Assembly: GCA_907163375.1 (NCBI GenBank)
Contig: CAJQUW010001652.1
Span: forward strand, 1-64,000
Direction: 5' to 3'
DNA: 64,000 nucleotides
Source: Prostheceraeus crozeri
Taxonomy: Eukaryota > Platyhelminthes > Polycladida > Euryleptidae
The position numbers and the translations under genes were made by a program. Position 1 is the stretch's first letter; each line of letters begins with the position of its first letter. The notes under the pieces were generated by a model, which saw nothing but the letters and a program-made list of their open reading frames with translations, had not been told where the DNA came from and did no database searches. Shown here piece after piece: positions 35,386-47,095 of this stretch.

Positions 35386-35641
35386 ACTCAATACGACTAC
35401 AGGAGATGTGTTCATTATTGGTTCAACTCCTGCTGGTAATTATTCTGTAGTTGGAACTGTAAAACGTGGCAGTCTTTCAGCAACTGCGACAATGAATATC
35501 GAAGCCACAACCGTTGGTCTCAATGCTCTCTCAAATATTGCCACTTTGCGGTTAAATAACATCAACGTCCAAACCTTAGTTCAGCGGAAGAGCGTTACTA
35601 CTTCTGGAAGTACAACTTTTGAACCGAGTATTTTGGACAAA
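35386..35641 (+). CDS. Cadherin exon 5: last repeat and start of the membrane-proximal region
   Basis: Acceptor GGTTTTAG at 35385, donor AAA|GTGAGT at 35642. It encodes LNTTTGDVFIIGSTPAGNYS, then VGTVKRGSLSATATMNIEA, a typical end of a cadherin repeat (TGxIxxxxPxGxYxxxVxVxDG). TLRLNNINVQTLVQ then opens the non-chordate classic cadherin region seen in DN-cadherin (xIRLxxIxxExF). Confidence 0.85.
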
Positions 35642-37430
35642 GTGAGTAAACAAATATTTCGATTTTTTAAATTAGTTTCAGCTTTGTTAATGGTTTGAAA
35701 TAAACTTGCTTCTAATCGCAGTTTTATGACTTTGCATACATTCAGTAGGCCGATGATATTCAGTTTGTCGGGTTGCAGCGTGTCACAATCGGGGAATGTG
35801 AGGCACCACTGTTTGATTTCTTCATTATATTTTGTTTTGACACTGTGTGCGTAGTACGTCGAGCGGTCAATTCTCGTCTGAGTGTGAACTCCACTCACAC
35901 GACGAGTCAAATGGAGATCGTGCACATTCTGCAGTTTTCTGAATCTTCACTGTGGATCTTGACACATACATTGAATTTGCTGAACTACACTTCACCAACA
36001 GCAAGTCGTCTTCAGCAGCACTGCACGCTAACAAGATAGATCATGGCTATCATCGGAACCTTTTCAGCTTTTCCGGCATCTCACAGTTCAGAGAGACTAG
36101 ATCAGAAGCAGATAGGCTAGCAACGATCGGGTATGCCAGTTCAGAAGATGAAAGAGAAGATACTCTCAGGGATGAACTGGAAACGTAGCATTCAAATCCA
36201 CAATTAGGGGCTGCGAGTTGTCGATCGATTTCTCGGAGAACAGGTTTTGTTCAACCAGTATTCAGTGGATCCTGCGACACAGACTGTATCTCTACTCATA
36301 CAGACTAGTCAGGTAATCACAGATACGGAAAGGTGTATTGCTTTCGCACTGTTCCTCCTGTCATGTGCGTTGATCTCGATTCGATTCTATGGACTGATGA
36401 GTTTCATGATCTCGATCTGAGTTTCATTTTCTCGATGGTGGGTCATCTAAATTGCCACAGGTGCATCGTTTAGGGATCGGGGAAGTCGCGGGAAGTCTTC
36501 CATGCTCCAAAGTGTGTGCATGGTTCGGTTATTCTGCGCAGTACCGTCTAACTCATTCTTTCCCGGAACCTCTACAGGAAGGAATTATGCCGACATGCTT
36601 CGGGATCATTTTATCCCACAAATAAGAAGTAGACGTCGCATGAATTTCACGATCTTCCAACAAGATGGGGCACCTCCACATTTTTCGAATGTTGCGAGAT
36701 CATTCCTGTCTCTTATGTTCCCTTATGATATGAGTATCGCGGGAGGGTATCTAAACCGGGAGCCAGCTCACTCACCAGGTCTAACACCGTTGGACTTCTA
36801 CTTCTGAGGTACTGTGAAAGACCATAGGCAGTTTATACAACTGCTTCACTCCAAGAAGCCTCCACGAGCTACATTGGAGGATCACGACCGTGATTTAGAA
36901 CGATCTGTTCTGAGTCTGCGTTCGCGATTGGAACCTGTGATCGAGTGTGGATTAGAAGTTATTGAGCAGTGTCTTGTGTGAACATTCATTTGCTTGGTCG
37001 ATTTTGTTTCTATTATTTATTGTATTAATTTGCTATCAGTTTTTGCTTGTGTAATGCATGGACTTATCTATTAAGTTTCAAAACAAAAAACTAGAGATGA
37101 AGCTTGGCTTAGAGAAAAAGTAAAAATGTGCCTCAAATTCTCCGATCTATTTTAAAAAAGATCGCATGTGTAGATGAATAAAGTTGAGCAAATGTCAACC
37201 GTTTAAAGTTTTGCTCGACTTTAGGACACCCAGCAATATTTTGCAAACTCACAAATGGTGATATTTTTTCTTGATTCTAATCACATAGCTTTTTAGAAGT
37301 AAGTCAAATTTTTTGATTTGTAAAAATTCGGATGTTCGGTGAGACACCACGATCTCTACTCAATAGATTTTACATTGATGGGATTGTATCGCCAGAAATG
37401 TATTCTAATAGCTCTCTGAATGTTTTTCAG
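35642..37430 (+). other. Cadherin intron 5 with mariner remnant
   Basis: 1.8 kb. It holds a mariner-type transposase remnant at 36500-36984. The GC-richer stretch 35750-36300 before it may be the decayed 5' part of that element; no convincing domain was seen. Confidence 0.6.
36500..36984 (+). pseudogene. Mariner/Tc1-type (DDE_3) transposase remnant
   Basis: GRNYADMLRDHFIPQIRS, then FTIFQQDGAPPHFSNVARSF (second catalytic Asp in QDGAPPH, 36661-36681), then SPGLTPLDFYF followed by TGA at 36805 where the family has TGG (Trp) before Gly. The sequence goes on as VKDHRQFIQLL to a stop near 36980. The N-terminal DNA-binding part is missing or unreadable. A possible right end reads CGACTTTAGGACACCC near 37217-37232. 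Confidence 0.75.
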
Positions 37431-37619
37431 ATTCGTGCTAAGATTGCAGAACTTCTCCCCACGACTATTTCGAAAGTTCAAATTGTATCAGTGGAGAATA
37501 TCAACAAAGGAGTAAATGTATATTACGTAGCTTCTGGTTCACCCTATTACACAGCTACTAAACTCAACACTATTCTCTTACTCAACAAGGCTCAATTTGA
37601 AAGTATACCTGGCGTAAAG
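37431..37619 (+). CDS. Cadherin exon 6: non-chordate cadherin membrane-proximal domain
   Basis: Acceptor TGTTTTTCAG at 37430, donor AAG|GTGAGT at 37620; 63 codons, phase 0 to 0. IRAKIAELLPTTISKVQIVS, then VENINKGVNVYYVASGSPYY matches the DN-cadherin pattern of an alpha helix, then a xVxIxSV strand, then a hydrophobic V-Y-Y-V-A strand. Confidence 0.85.
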
Positions 37620-38689
37620 GTGAGTTGAATGTAATGATTTATGCATTGTTTCATGTTTCATAATGTTCTCAACTTCCCATCCAAGTCATCTTGAAAAAAA
37701 TCATTTCAGTTTTTCTTCGTAGAGAAACTGAAATTGATTCAAATTGCATTTAAATGAAGCATCCTTCTGCTCGTGCATTTTTGTTGATAATAAAAACTGA
37801 CTGGCACAAAAGCAAGAGTATCTAGACTCATTATTATATAAAATGACTCTTGTGGAAACAGATAGCATGTTTCTGGTTGATTCACTACCCTTCATTAGTG
37901 TCTAACAGTATCAAACAAATAACATTTCTTGTTGTATTTCTATGCTCTACAAAGAATAGCCATAGTGGTAGACAGATGAATTCTCGTATTCGACCTTTTT
38001 TCAAAGCGCTGAAAATGAAAATGATTTTCATTTTGTATGTAAGCTAAAGAACTTTCATCAGGCTATATTTCATTTAAAATGAAATCACGAACATGTAGGT
38101 AGACTACTCACAAATAAATTCTATATATTCAGCTTTTAGGCTGAATGTAACACCTGTACAATTCAAAATACAACTTATTAATTCAAGACGAACCTCATAA
38201 TATTTGTAACTATTTTTTCGCAGCATTTTTACAATATTTGTAATTCAAACAAAATACAGGCGAAGGACTCTGAAAGCAGTAATGACAATAAAATAGGATA
38301 TCTGGAATAGAGTATGTTGATATCTGGATATAGGATGTCTGGAATAGACGCAAGAAATGATAATAGATGATCAGTAGAATGCGAAAATGTGCTTATATTT
38401 CTGATTATGCGCTATTTCATTTAAACTTTTAATTTATTTAATTCAAACTTATCGATGTAGTCCTTGGATTCGCTCATTCATAGATTATTTCATTGCGGTA
38501 TAGCCGACAATTTTATAATGAACGGTGGATGCACATGCATATATACAATCTACATGTATGAGTTACAAAATGAAATGCTGTATTCGTTCGAGAGGAAAAA
38601 CGTTTCCTCTCGTTGAAAATTTGATAGTTCCTCTCTCAAGAAAATAGCTGCATGTCTAATAAAGATACAATTTTTAAAGAGCTTTCCTC

Positions 38690-38850
38690 TTCAGTAATGT
38701 GTAAATATTCTTATGACCATTGTAATAACTGTTACATTGGGAGACTAAAATGGATTTGTCACTAGAATAAAGAAACACGTAAGGCGACACGTTATCACAC
38801 CCACTGCATTTAGACTTTTTTCCGACGTCAATAATTTTGCTATCGTTTAA
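38690..38850 (+). pseudogene. Penelope-like GIY-YIG endonuclease remnant
   Basis: VMCKYSYDHCNNCYIGR is followed, in another frame, by GFVTRIKKHVRRHVITPTAF and a DVNNFAIV strand. The order (Cys pair, YIG, then RIKKHxRxH) is that of the Penelope GIY-YIG nuclease. One frameshift separates the halves. Confidence 0.6.
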
Positions 38851-39622
38851 TCAAACCGTGGCTAGCCAAACTTGTTTATTGTTAGCCGAACTTTGTTTTT
38901 TTGTGTAAAATACAAAGTATAATTTCTTTCAACTTGTTTGTCGTGACTTTTGTGCAGCTAGTTATAGGTAACCTTTTAGCCTTATACTGTTCCAACTTAG
39001 ATTAAAAAACATGTAAAGACAGCATTTGCCTCTAAAGCTAACTATGTCTGTATTGTCGACCCGCAATATTGAGGCAATCCAGATCAGCTTTGTTTTAGCA
39101 ATATCTTACGTTTGAATTTCTACTCCATGAAATCTATAATTTCATGTTGGTTTTTCGAATTTTCCGATTTAAGATTCATATAGAAATGGCTTTCGAAGAG
39201 CTTGATAACACAGTATTTAATAGCTTATTGATATTTGCAAAAATGAAAATGTGATATTACAATTTAGTAATAAAAACGAATATTGCATCATAAAAATGCA
39301 TAATATTGCATTACAACATGCATAATATAGATAATGATGTATTGTGATGAATTATGATATAAAAATAATAGCACTAAATGTTAGTGTAATGAATATTACA
39401 AGTTTTTTTCTCTTTGTTTCTGTAGTAAACACACATGCATTCATTCTGGCCATGACTGTATTATGCAAGTGTTAAGGAAACTCGGATAGGGAGCAGGTGA
39501 ATATAGCGATTCCGTATCGAATTGCTATGGTCCGACAGGCAGTCAGAAAATAAAGCTTTCAGTTTCATTAGCATAAGTAGACCAACGAGGATGATCTCAC
39601 CGCTTCTTCGGCTCATGTTTTT

Positions 39623-39758
39623 GCCATTTCCATCGATTGCAATTGCAGTAGCAATCCAAAACTCAAGAGAAATGTATTGTTTCCACCGTCATGTGCTTCA
39701 GGCATTTTGCTGAATAACTATGATATTTAAGTTATTTCTTTGCCACAAATAACATGAA
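39623..39758 (+). repeat. 136-bp dispersed repeat, copy B, flanked by 44-bp direct repeats
   Basis: Two differences from copy A at 34147-34282. It is bracketed by an identical 44-bp sequence, 39581-39624 and 39765-39808 (starting ACCAACGAGGATGATCTCAC), which copy A lacks. Confidence 0.9.
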
Positions 39759-40543
39759 CCAACGACCAACGAGGATGATCTCACCGCTTCTTCGGCTCAT
39801 GTTTTTGCATGGTTGAATTTCTGACCGCCTATGTTAGTCATGGAAGGACTATGTCAGATTATTGACTGACTTTTTGTCTTCCTACATTTTCATTAATGAC
39901 ACAATTTAATCTCTGATAGCTTGATGTCAGCTAGCTTTAGCATCAGCCATTCCAACGAACTCATGACTGATGAGCAGGAAAAGAAAAAGCATGTCTTTCG
40001 GTAGATTCATTTGCTAAAACTTGATAATTCCTTTAATCAATTAGCTTGTTTTATGCATTCATTTTTGCAAGAAATTTCGTAATTTCATCAAGATTTCTTC
40101 ATTTACTCTGCACGAGAATTTTGTTGTGAATATTGAAATTTCACTCGAATTAACTGAGGTACAAAGGGGTTTTGAAATTGAACATTGATTCAATTCGCTA
40201 TATTCTGTAGGACCTAGATAGGATTCTCAATCATGACTCAATGCAGATTGGTTCATTCATTGATTTACTGTATAGTACAAAAAAAATGCTGTACGAGTAC
40301 ATGCACAATCATGAAAGCATTTAGTCTGCTTCAAATACATTTTGAAAAAATCTAGTGAATGTAGTTTTATTTATTGTGATCCCCCTCTCCCTCTCGTGGA
40401 ATATGTGCTGATAATACTAATCATATCGATAGAAATTATCCCGTCGATGTGCCCTTCAAATACAATGAAATGAAATGGTTTTCAGATCGTTGAATTTAGT
40501 AGAGTAAAATCAATGCAAATTTTGAATATTTGTTCTCTTTCAG

Positions 40544-40787
40544 GTCGGTTCTACGCCTATTGACAAATGTGCTGAAGAGCCTATGAAATGCAGTGATGGT
40601 TGTACGAATGAAATAAAAATAAATCAAGAGATTCCCGTCCTTGATCGTCATGTCTCGTCAACACTCATGGGGATGACTCTTAGCGCAGAAGCTGTTTGCG
40701 GTTGTGGGACACCTGCTGGTACTGCGCCAAAGGGTGCTTGTGGAAAAGATAGTTGTCTAAATGAAGGAAACTGCACCGTCTCACCAG
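40544..40787 (+). CDS. Cadherin exon 7: cysteine-rich region and start of the first EGF-like domain
   Basis: Acceptor CTCTTTCAG at 40543, donor CAG|GTGAGT at 40788. CAEEPMKCSDGCTNEI, VSSTLMGMTLSAEAVCGCGT and GACGKDSCLNEGNCTVS follow the DN-cadherin cysteine pattern (CxxExCxxGCxN, then LVGVxVxxxAxCxC, then the EGF start CxxxPCLNGGTC). The EGF-like domain is completed in exon 8. Confidence 0.9.
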
Positions 40788-41826
40788 GTGAGTAGGAGTT
40801 TGCAAGTCGAGAGTGGCCGAGCGAATGGGAATTCCATCATAGAGCGGTGTGGGAATGAATTTTTTATCTAATGGGAATTCCCATGTGTGGGATTTCTGTA
40901 GGACAAAATTGAAGTATAACTTAAAATCCATCAAAAGCGGCGTGTTATGGTCACAGGAAGCATTTAAATACAATCGATTGCCACGTCACTATTGCATCAA
41001 CTAAAAACAATATCAATTAGAGTTTGCTGAGTCATATGACACTGTTGAAGGAGCCCTTCCCATGTTAGAATTTTTTTGTTTGACCATAATCAGGAGGATC
41101 AAATGGGGAGTATAAAATGCTAACAATTATAATGAAGGTTAGAGAAACTGGTGTGGTTTAGTTTACTGTACATCCATTGATGTGCTTTCAATGGCTACCG
41201 GTACATCAATCTGCTTGCAGAAATAATGTTTTTATTTCACAATTGTAATACTTTTGTTACTTATCAACCATATTTTATTGATTCTAGCTGTAGGCAGTTG
41301 CCATTTCTTCCATTGATTTAGCAATTAACATATTTATGTGTATCAATTTGTTCAAGTCATCAAGTTGATAACACTTACAAAAGTAGCAAATCTGTTTTGT
41401 TTGTCCCTAGTTCAGGCTATGAGTTACCGAATTTGGTTTGATAATATAGCAATATTGGGCATATTAAATGTATATCAGCCATTAATACTCTTGTCAAAAA
41501 ATATATGTGCTTACAAATACAACACGGACATATGCTGTCATAGTAACCTTTACTGTGCTTGACAACATCGTGAACTATGCGAGCATGTTTAATGTAACAG
41601 CTATGGCTACATTAATTGCATCAAATCGCGGCCAAATTAATTGTATTAAAATTATATATTGTTCATTAGAATAATTCCTGCAAGACTGAATGTGCCTTCA
41701 ATGCTTCCTAATGCGCCCTCAGCATGTCTCATCAATGAATCGACAGGATATGTCAATTCGAATTCATAGATGTTAATCTAACATAATGACATGATCATCT
41801 ATGAAGAATGGGCACCCTTGGTCAGA

Positions 41827-42021
41827 GTCATCTGGCTGGAGGGATCCCATGTCCTGATGTTAAGGAAAAAATGAAACATCTTCTATTGCGCGAGTACCTT
41901 CTTTCGTCACCGACCGAACATATTTCGCATGAATATGTATGGTCGGTGACCAACAAAAGTACTCGCGCAAGAAAATTGTTTTTCTTAAGATCAGGACATT
42001 GGATCCCTCCAACCAAATGAC
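41827..42021. repeat. Fold-back hairpin element (~195 bp)
   Basis: The sequence folds on itself almost end to end. The left arm starts GTCATCTGGCTGGAGGGATC and the right arm ends GGATCCCTCCAACCAAATGAC; both arms carry TGCGCGAGTAC / GTACTCGCGCA and ACCGACC / GGTCGGT around a centre at ~41927. Arms are ~90 bp with scattered mismatches and small loops, consistent with a fold-back MITE. No TSD was established. Confidence 0.8.
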
Positions 42022-42117
42022 AACGATCAGCTTCATTGCAACTTTTGTCAAGTTCATGAATGGACATTTCTCAGTGCAAATGGAGCAAAATTAGTGCTCC
42101 ACTTATTGAGCAAGCAA

Positions 42118-43197
42118 CAGGGATTGCACCGGGTTAAGATCCGGGATCCGGCGGATCTGGATGTAAATATCCGGGATCCGGTGTGATATCCGCCCGGATC
42201 CAGCGAAGAGCGTTGAAGATAAAATGTTGATGGTCATTAATACTGCGGAAATTTCCATTTAACCATTGAAGTTATAAAAATTATAGAACCTCAAACTAGT
42301 TTTTCTCGTTACTCACTTAGAATTGGGAGTGCATGTGGGCAGCTAAGATTACGAATATAAATCTGAATAGAAATGTTTTATCCAGGAATATCTGTAGCTC
42401 GATATTGAATGATCATCTATTAAAGTTACAGAAAAGATGAAGTAACTTTCACATGCTTTGTTCATTCTATTTGTCATATTACTGTGTTAAGCTTGCAACC
42501 ACTGTACCCACTTTACTAATCCACACTAAGGAATGAATGGACATCCATGAATTTCAAAGCTAAGAAGATGAAGCAAGATCCATTGTGATTCTCAAGACTT
42601 ATGGTATTGATCGAACTACCGTGCTATATACTTACAATGAACAATAGCTGTAATTATCAATAAGTTCATAATAGTAGGATATCGCTTATTAGTTATAAAA
42701 TCACAAATACATGTAAAAGCAAGCTTGATGTCTTTCCTTTCTTTTAATTAAATGCACGTACTTATCACTATTGAAATTGGTCTGGATTTATCTTTTTTTT
42801 GATTGACAATCATGGTAAATATACATTTAATTAATACTGAAATTCAGTTTTAGTCATCATTTCTTAAGAAAGAGTACACATTTATCTATGCTAGGTCTCA
42901 GATTGCATTATCGTTATTTTGAATACTTGTAGTCATCTATTGATATCTAGTAATAATATTTCGTAAAATTATATAATAACAACTGAGAACCAGAGTGACA
43001 ACTACAGTTGGCGATAGCAAAATCCTAGGATTTCAATATCTCTTCATTAGTATGTATTATGAATCGCATAATTTAAAATTAATCTCACAAACGAGGCTAT
43101 TCAATATTTCATGATAATGAAAACGAATTACATACAATTTTATCACTTGATAATAGGGTCCGGGTGCTTGAAAAAACCCAGGTATTTGCAATCCCTG
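42118..43197. mobile_element. Probable non-autonomous hAT-like element
   Basis: CAGGGATTGCA at 42118 and its reverse complement ending at 43197 form hAT-style termini. The left subterminal region is full of GGATCCGG-type words. The flanking 8-mers GCAAGCAA and GCAAATAC share only five positions, so a TSD is not proven. No transposase frame inside. Confidence 0.5.
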
Positions 43198-44665
43198 GCA
43201 AATACATGTGACATATTAGAAGTCCACTTGTTAATTATCACTATATGTACAAATTTAACTAATATGTAACCGAATAAATTCTCTTCCTGAAATGTACAGT
43301 GATGGTGACATCGCTCCCATAAAATCGTTCAGAGAATTCCACCTCAATTTGATGACAAGAGGAAAAACAGTCCTGAAGGAAAAACTTTTTAAAGTCCTTT
43401 AGAAACAATCTTCTTTTTGTCACAGTCTTCCGTAAATTACGACAGGCTATGTGAGGCGATGAAGAAGTTAAAAGACAAATCATGATGATTTTGGGGCAAT
43501 TTATGCAATAATTGCAATACTTATGGTTACACAATACTTATTGCCTGAACATCTACAAACGAAGCGGATTTGTCATCATTGGAATGCTCAATGCGTAGGA
43601 TGTCATGTTTAAGGTAGGGTAAGGCGACAACACTTCCCTTCTCCAAACGAGGACGAACAAATACAACAAACTCTTTCATTAAGATACAGGGAATCATGGC
43701 AAGCGAAGGACATTAAAATACAAAATACACTGACATGGGATTGATACGCGCATAATGATAACTGACGAACTCGGATGCTCACCATATTTTTTGGTGATTG
43801 ATTACGTCAAGCATGCGCTGATAGGATGATGGTCAACAAGGGATGCTTTTCGATTTCGAAGAGTGAACAGTAGACTTTTGTAAAGAGAAGTTCAGCTGCC
43901 TCATTTTTCACCAATTTTCAAATTTGCAAAGTTTCTATTTAAAGTCCGAAGATAGCTTGGAATTTAATTCATTTTTGAGTGATAGAAATTATAAAGCTAT
44001 TATTTCGTTCACAAAGGTCATTTCAATATTCATTGATACTCGATACGCTTGGAGAGACATAATTATTGACCTAATATGTGGGAAAGTGCGCTCGATTGCA
44101 AAGGCCTTTTCAACATTAACTGTACTTTCCTTCGAGCTCGATCAAGAAGACGTTCAGAATAAAAGTTAGAATGGTAGAAGTAGCTCGGCAGACCGCGGAA
44201 AACGTGTTTTATAAGCTGCATCGGAGGACATTAGGATCTTGACCTCAATCGTACGCCCGCCAACGATCGAGATAAATTTAGACGCGCAATTTTTGAACAA
44301 TCGTCTAATTCAATCGGACAAGCTCAACGGTTTGAAACGGGAGTGAGTGACATTGACGAATCCTGTTGACGAAACAAAACGTATGGGAATCTGCCAAGGA
44401 GTTTTGTTCTTCAATTAAGTCTAGACATTTTTCTAATTCACTGTTTTACACTTCTTAATTTAACATGATAATGTCATAGATCGGTATCAAATATCCCGGT
44501 TTATGAAATAAATTCAGCCGATGGAAAATTCTTTTAGTTTCGGTGTTGTATCGTCGTTCATCTGCCGTGTGAATTTTTAATGAGCAATGACAGTGAATGA
44601 AATAGCTAAAGAGATGGAAGCAATAGACGCAATCGTCGCATGTATGAAACAGCAGATGTCAATAG

Positions 44666-45760
44666 TAGGGATGCAGCGGAGTTCCCGCTCCGGACTCGGG
44701 ATATTCGGAGCTCTGGGTTTACAGAAATTTTGAAACTCCGGCTCTGGCAAAAATCAGTCGTAAAAGATCCGGTACGGAATGCTCTGAGTTGTTATCTCTA
44801 ATATTTCTATGGTTGACGGACAATCGGACCTGCACATTTTATGTAAGTTTTCTAATCAGAGGGCTTGAATGATGCTGAGACTGCCAGATGTTTTGGAGTG
44901 TTGTTGTACGTACAGCGCATAGATATACGGTAGGCCATAGGTATCACGGATTGACTGTTGTCATTTAAATAGGACTGTTGCATCTAAAAATGCAAGTAAT
45001 GAATACCCCACGACAGTCTACCGAATAATGATTCTGTATGTCTGAATCATTCTGTAAAAATTTTGCGTGTAGTCTGTATTCGGCCTCGATCGTTGCGTGC
45101 AAGCTCACTGAAGGATACTTCCGATACCGTCAGTGTGACCTGATGAATATGCTAGAAAGATATGAACATGTCGGTTTCGCTAGTGTGTCAATTGGTTTTC
45201 GATTGAGCCACTTTCACCATAGATTACCCTGCTTGTAAGAAGACGATGACATCTAACGAACGCTAAATATTCAATTCGATACACAGTTGTGATCGGAGAA
45301 TGCTGAAATACATGGCAGGAGTAAAATGGAGCGACGGAAGATCAAGTGCGGAAGTGGCAAGAATGTGTGGTCTGAAGGAGCTGGAAGATCGGGTTAGAAG
45401 AGGGCGTCTGAGATGGTTCGGTCATGTAAAGAGAGCTGAGGGAAACTGCTTGGGCAGAGTGGAAAGCATGGAAGTCCCAGGGCGTCGAGCCGTCGGAAGA
45501 CCAAGAAGAACATGGCGTCAATGTGTCTCAGAAGATCTGAAGAAAATAGGAATCCCCGAAGAACTCGCTGCCAACCGAGATGAATGGAGGAGAGATATCA
45601 ACCGTCCAGCCCCAGGAGATGGGATTCAACGGACGAGTTTTATTAGATCCACCTCTGACTCCGGACAAATGAACTTTCAAAACATCTGGCTCCGGTTTTG
45701 GACTCAGCGAAATTTTGCAGCTCCGAATGATGTAGAAAATTTAGGTCCACTGCATCCCTA
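44666..45760. mobile_element. Non-autonomous hAT-type element with perfect 8-bp TSD
   Basis: Termini TAGGGATGCAGCGGA (44666) and, reverse-complemented, TAGGGATGCAGTGGA (ending 45760). The 8-bp duplication GTCAATAG stands at 44658-44665 and 45761-45768 without a mismatch. Subterminal CTCCGG-rich words occur on both sides. 1095 bp long, without a transposase; a LINE C-terminal fragment lies inside (45300-45620). Confidence 0.9.
45300..45620 (+). pseudogene. LINE C-terminal fragment carried inside the hAT-type element
   Basis: LKYMAGVKWSDGRSSAEVAR, then LRWFGHVKRAEGN, then GRPRRTWRQCVSEDLKKIGI. This is the well-known LINE tail pattern (RxxRWFGHVxR ... GRPxxTWxxxVxxDL) in one open frame. The frame runs on into the element's own right end, showing the LINE piece is embedded. 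Confidence 0.85.
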
Positions 45761-45873
45761 GTCAATAGAAATAGTCACAGTCTAGCATTCATTCATGCAT
45801 CTATTGAATTATCAAGTAACCTACATGTGACGAACGGATGTCGATATCAATCATTTCATTAAACTAATTCCAG

Positions 45874-46124
45874 GCACAAAAACGACTACGTGCACGTGTC
45901 CGGCTACATTCGAAGGGCCACGTTGTCAGCAACTATACGTGAATTTTGGTACATCCGATGGCTATTTATTCACGGACCCTATCGGCTCATGCGGAAACAT
46001 TCACATAAGCTTTGAATTTGTAACTAAGCAATCAGGACGGGTTCTTCTCCTTTACACCGGACCACTCTCATCTCCAACAACCGAAGACCGTCTGGCAGTT
46101 GAATTAAATGCAGGAGTGCCACAG
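45874..46124 (+). CDS. Cadherin exon 8: end of EGF-like domain, start of laminin-G domain
   Basis: Acceptor CTAATTCCAG at 45873, donor CAG|GTAGGT at 46125. TCTCPATFEGPRCQQ closes the EGF-like domain. GSCGNIHISFEFVTKQSGRV and LLLYTGPLSS are the start of a laminin-G fold, matching the SLEFxTxxxxGLLLYNGPL of DN-cadherin. The hAT-type element at 44666-45760 ends only ~110 bp upstream, and the exon is intact. Confidence 0.92.
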
Positions 46125-46205
46125 GTAGGTGCAGTCTACGTTGTAGGTGAAGCATGATTAAGCCACTTCTAAGTTCTATACACATTTTCGCATTCATTTT
46201 TGCAG

Positions 46206-46412
46206 GTTTCCATCATTGTGAACGGAAACTCCGCAATTCCTCCACTAATACTAAATGGCCAAAATCCAAAGTTGAATGACGGCAAGTGGCACCGCATAGA
46301 TGTTTGGTATAACAATGGAAAGTTACAATTAATGTCTGACCGCTGTGAGAATGTTGATACGGAAAAATACGATGGATCTTCACCACCAAGTAGGACTGGC
46401 TGCCACATTGCG
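46206..46412 (+). CDS. Cadherin exon 9: laminin-G domain core
   Basis: Acceptor TTTTGCAG at 46205, donor GCG|GTGAGT at 46413; 69 codons. LNDGKWHRIDVWYNNGKLQL and MSDRCENV match the conserved DGxWHRIDxxxxxxxxxxxVDxC of cadherin laminin-G domains. The intron before it is only 81 bp. Confidence 0.92.
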
Positions 46413-47095
46413 GTGAGTTCATGTCTTATTATAGTTGAGTTGATGCTGTAGATAGTTGAACAATTTGCTTAAATACTGAAAGTTAAAATGCCGTTTGCAT
46501 CATTGCTATTAATGATATCAGTAAATACAATAACAATGACATCAATCGGTGATGAAATTCCTCTCGGTATCAGCAAATTTTCTTAACGGAATATTCAGGA
46601 ACTGCCTGGTATAAATTTTGTTCACATTTGAAGCAGATAAAAAGTTGGGCAAATTTTTTATAATATGAACTCTTTCAAATTACATCAGTTATATATTGCT
46701 GCCGTGTGAGAAGGATCTGCTATGCTATGGGTAAAGTAGAAAGCTTGAAATATCAGACCCTTTCAAAAAGAAAGACGTTTAATTTTTGATATTGTTGCTC
46801 TCTCATGTTGCATGAGTATGCTGTTACAGTGTTGTTTTTATTCCTTCATGTTCTATCAGAAAATCGCTTGTAGACACATCATCAGCAAGTGCTGTAACAG
46901 CAAAACACTTGAATAATATCAATTTGCTTCTTGTGACCACATTGATACAATGAAGGATTGATGCAATTTATTGCGAACGATGTGTTACTTACAACACTGC
47001 CAACACTTCAACGGTGTATAGATATATACTAACTTCGACATCTGATCGAAGTCTTCTATCATTAAAACTTGATGCGCGAGCTCTAAGGGGTGCAT

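Larger units (their letters stand above)
37620..40543 (+). other. Cadherin intron 6
   Basis: 2.9 kb. It contains a Penelope endonuclease remnant (38.7 kb), a short inverted repeat CGAGAGGAAA/TTTCCTCTCG at 38589-38612, an AT-rich run of ATGCATAATATTG-type words (39.24-39.38 kb) and copy B of the 136-bp repeat. Confidence 0.6.
40788..45873 (+). other. Cadherin intron 7
   Basis: 5.1 kb with a fold-back hairpin (41827-42021), a hAT-like element (42118-43197) and a second TSD-flanked hAT-type element (44666-45760). I recognised nothing in 40.8-41.8 and 43.2-44.6 kb. Confidence 0.6.

Noticed and set aside
35773-36188. Plus-strand frames before the mariner remnant
   Set aside because: No helix-turn-helix or DDE motif could be read; kept only as a possible decayed 5' part of that element.
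43259-43534. Minus-strand frame with paired Cys/His
   Set aside because: Cys/His spacing fits no zinc finger and there is no homology signal; chance in AT-rich DNA.
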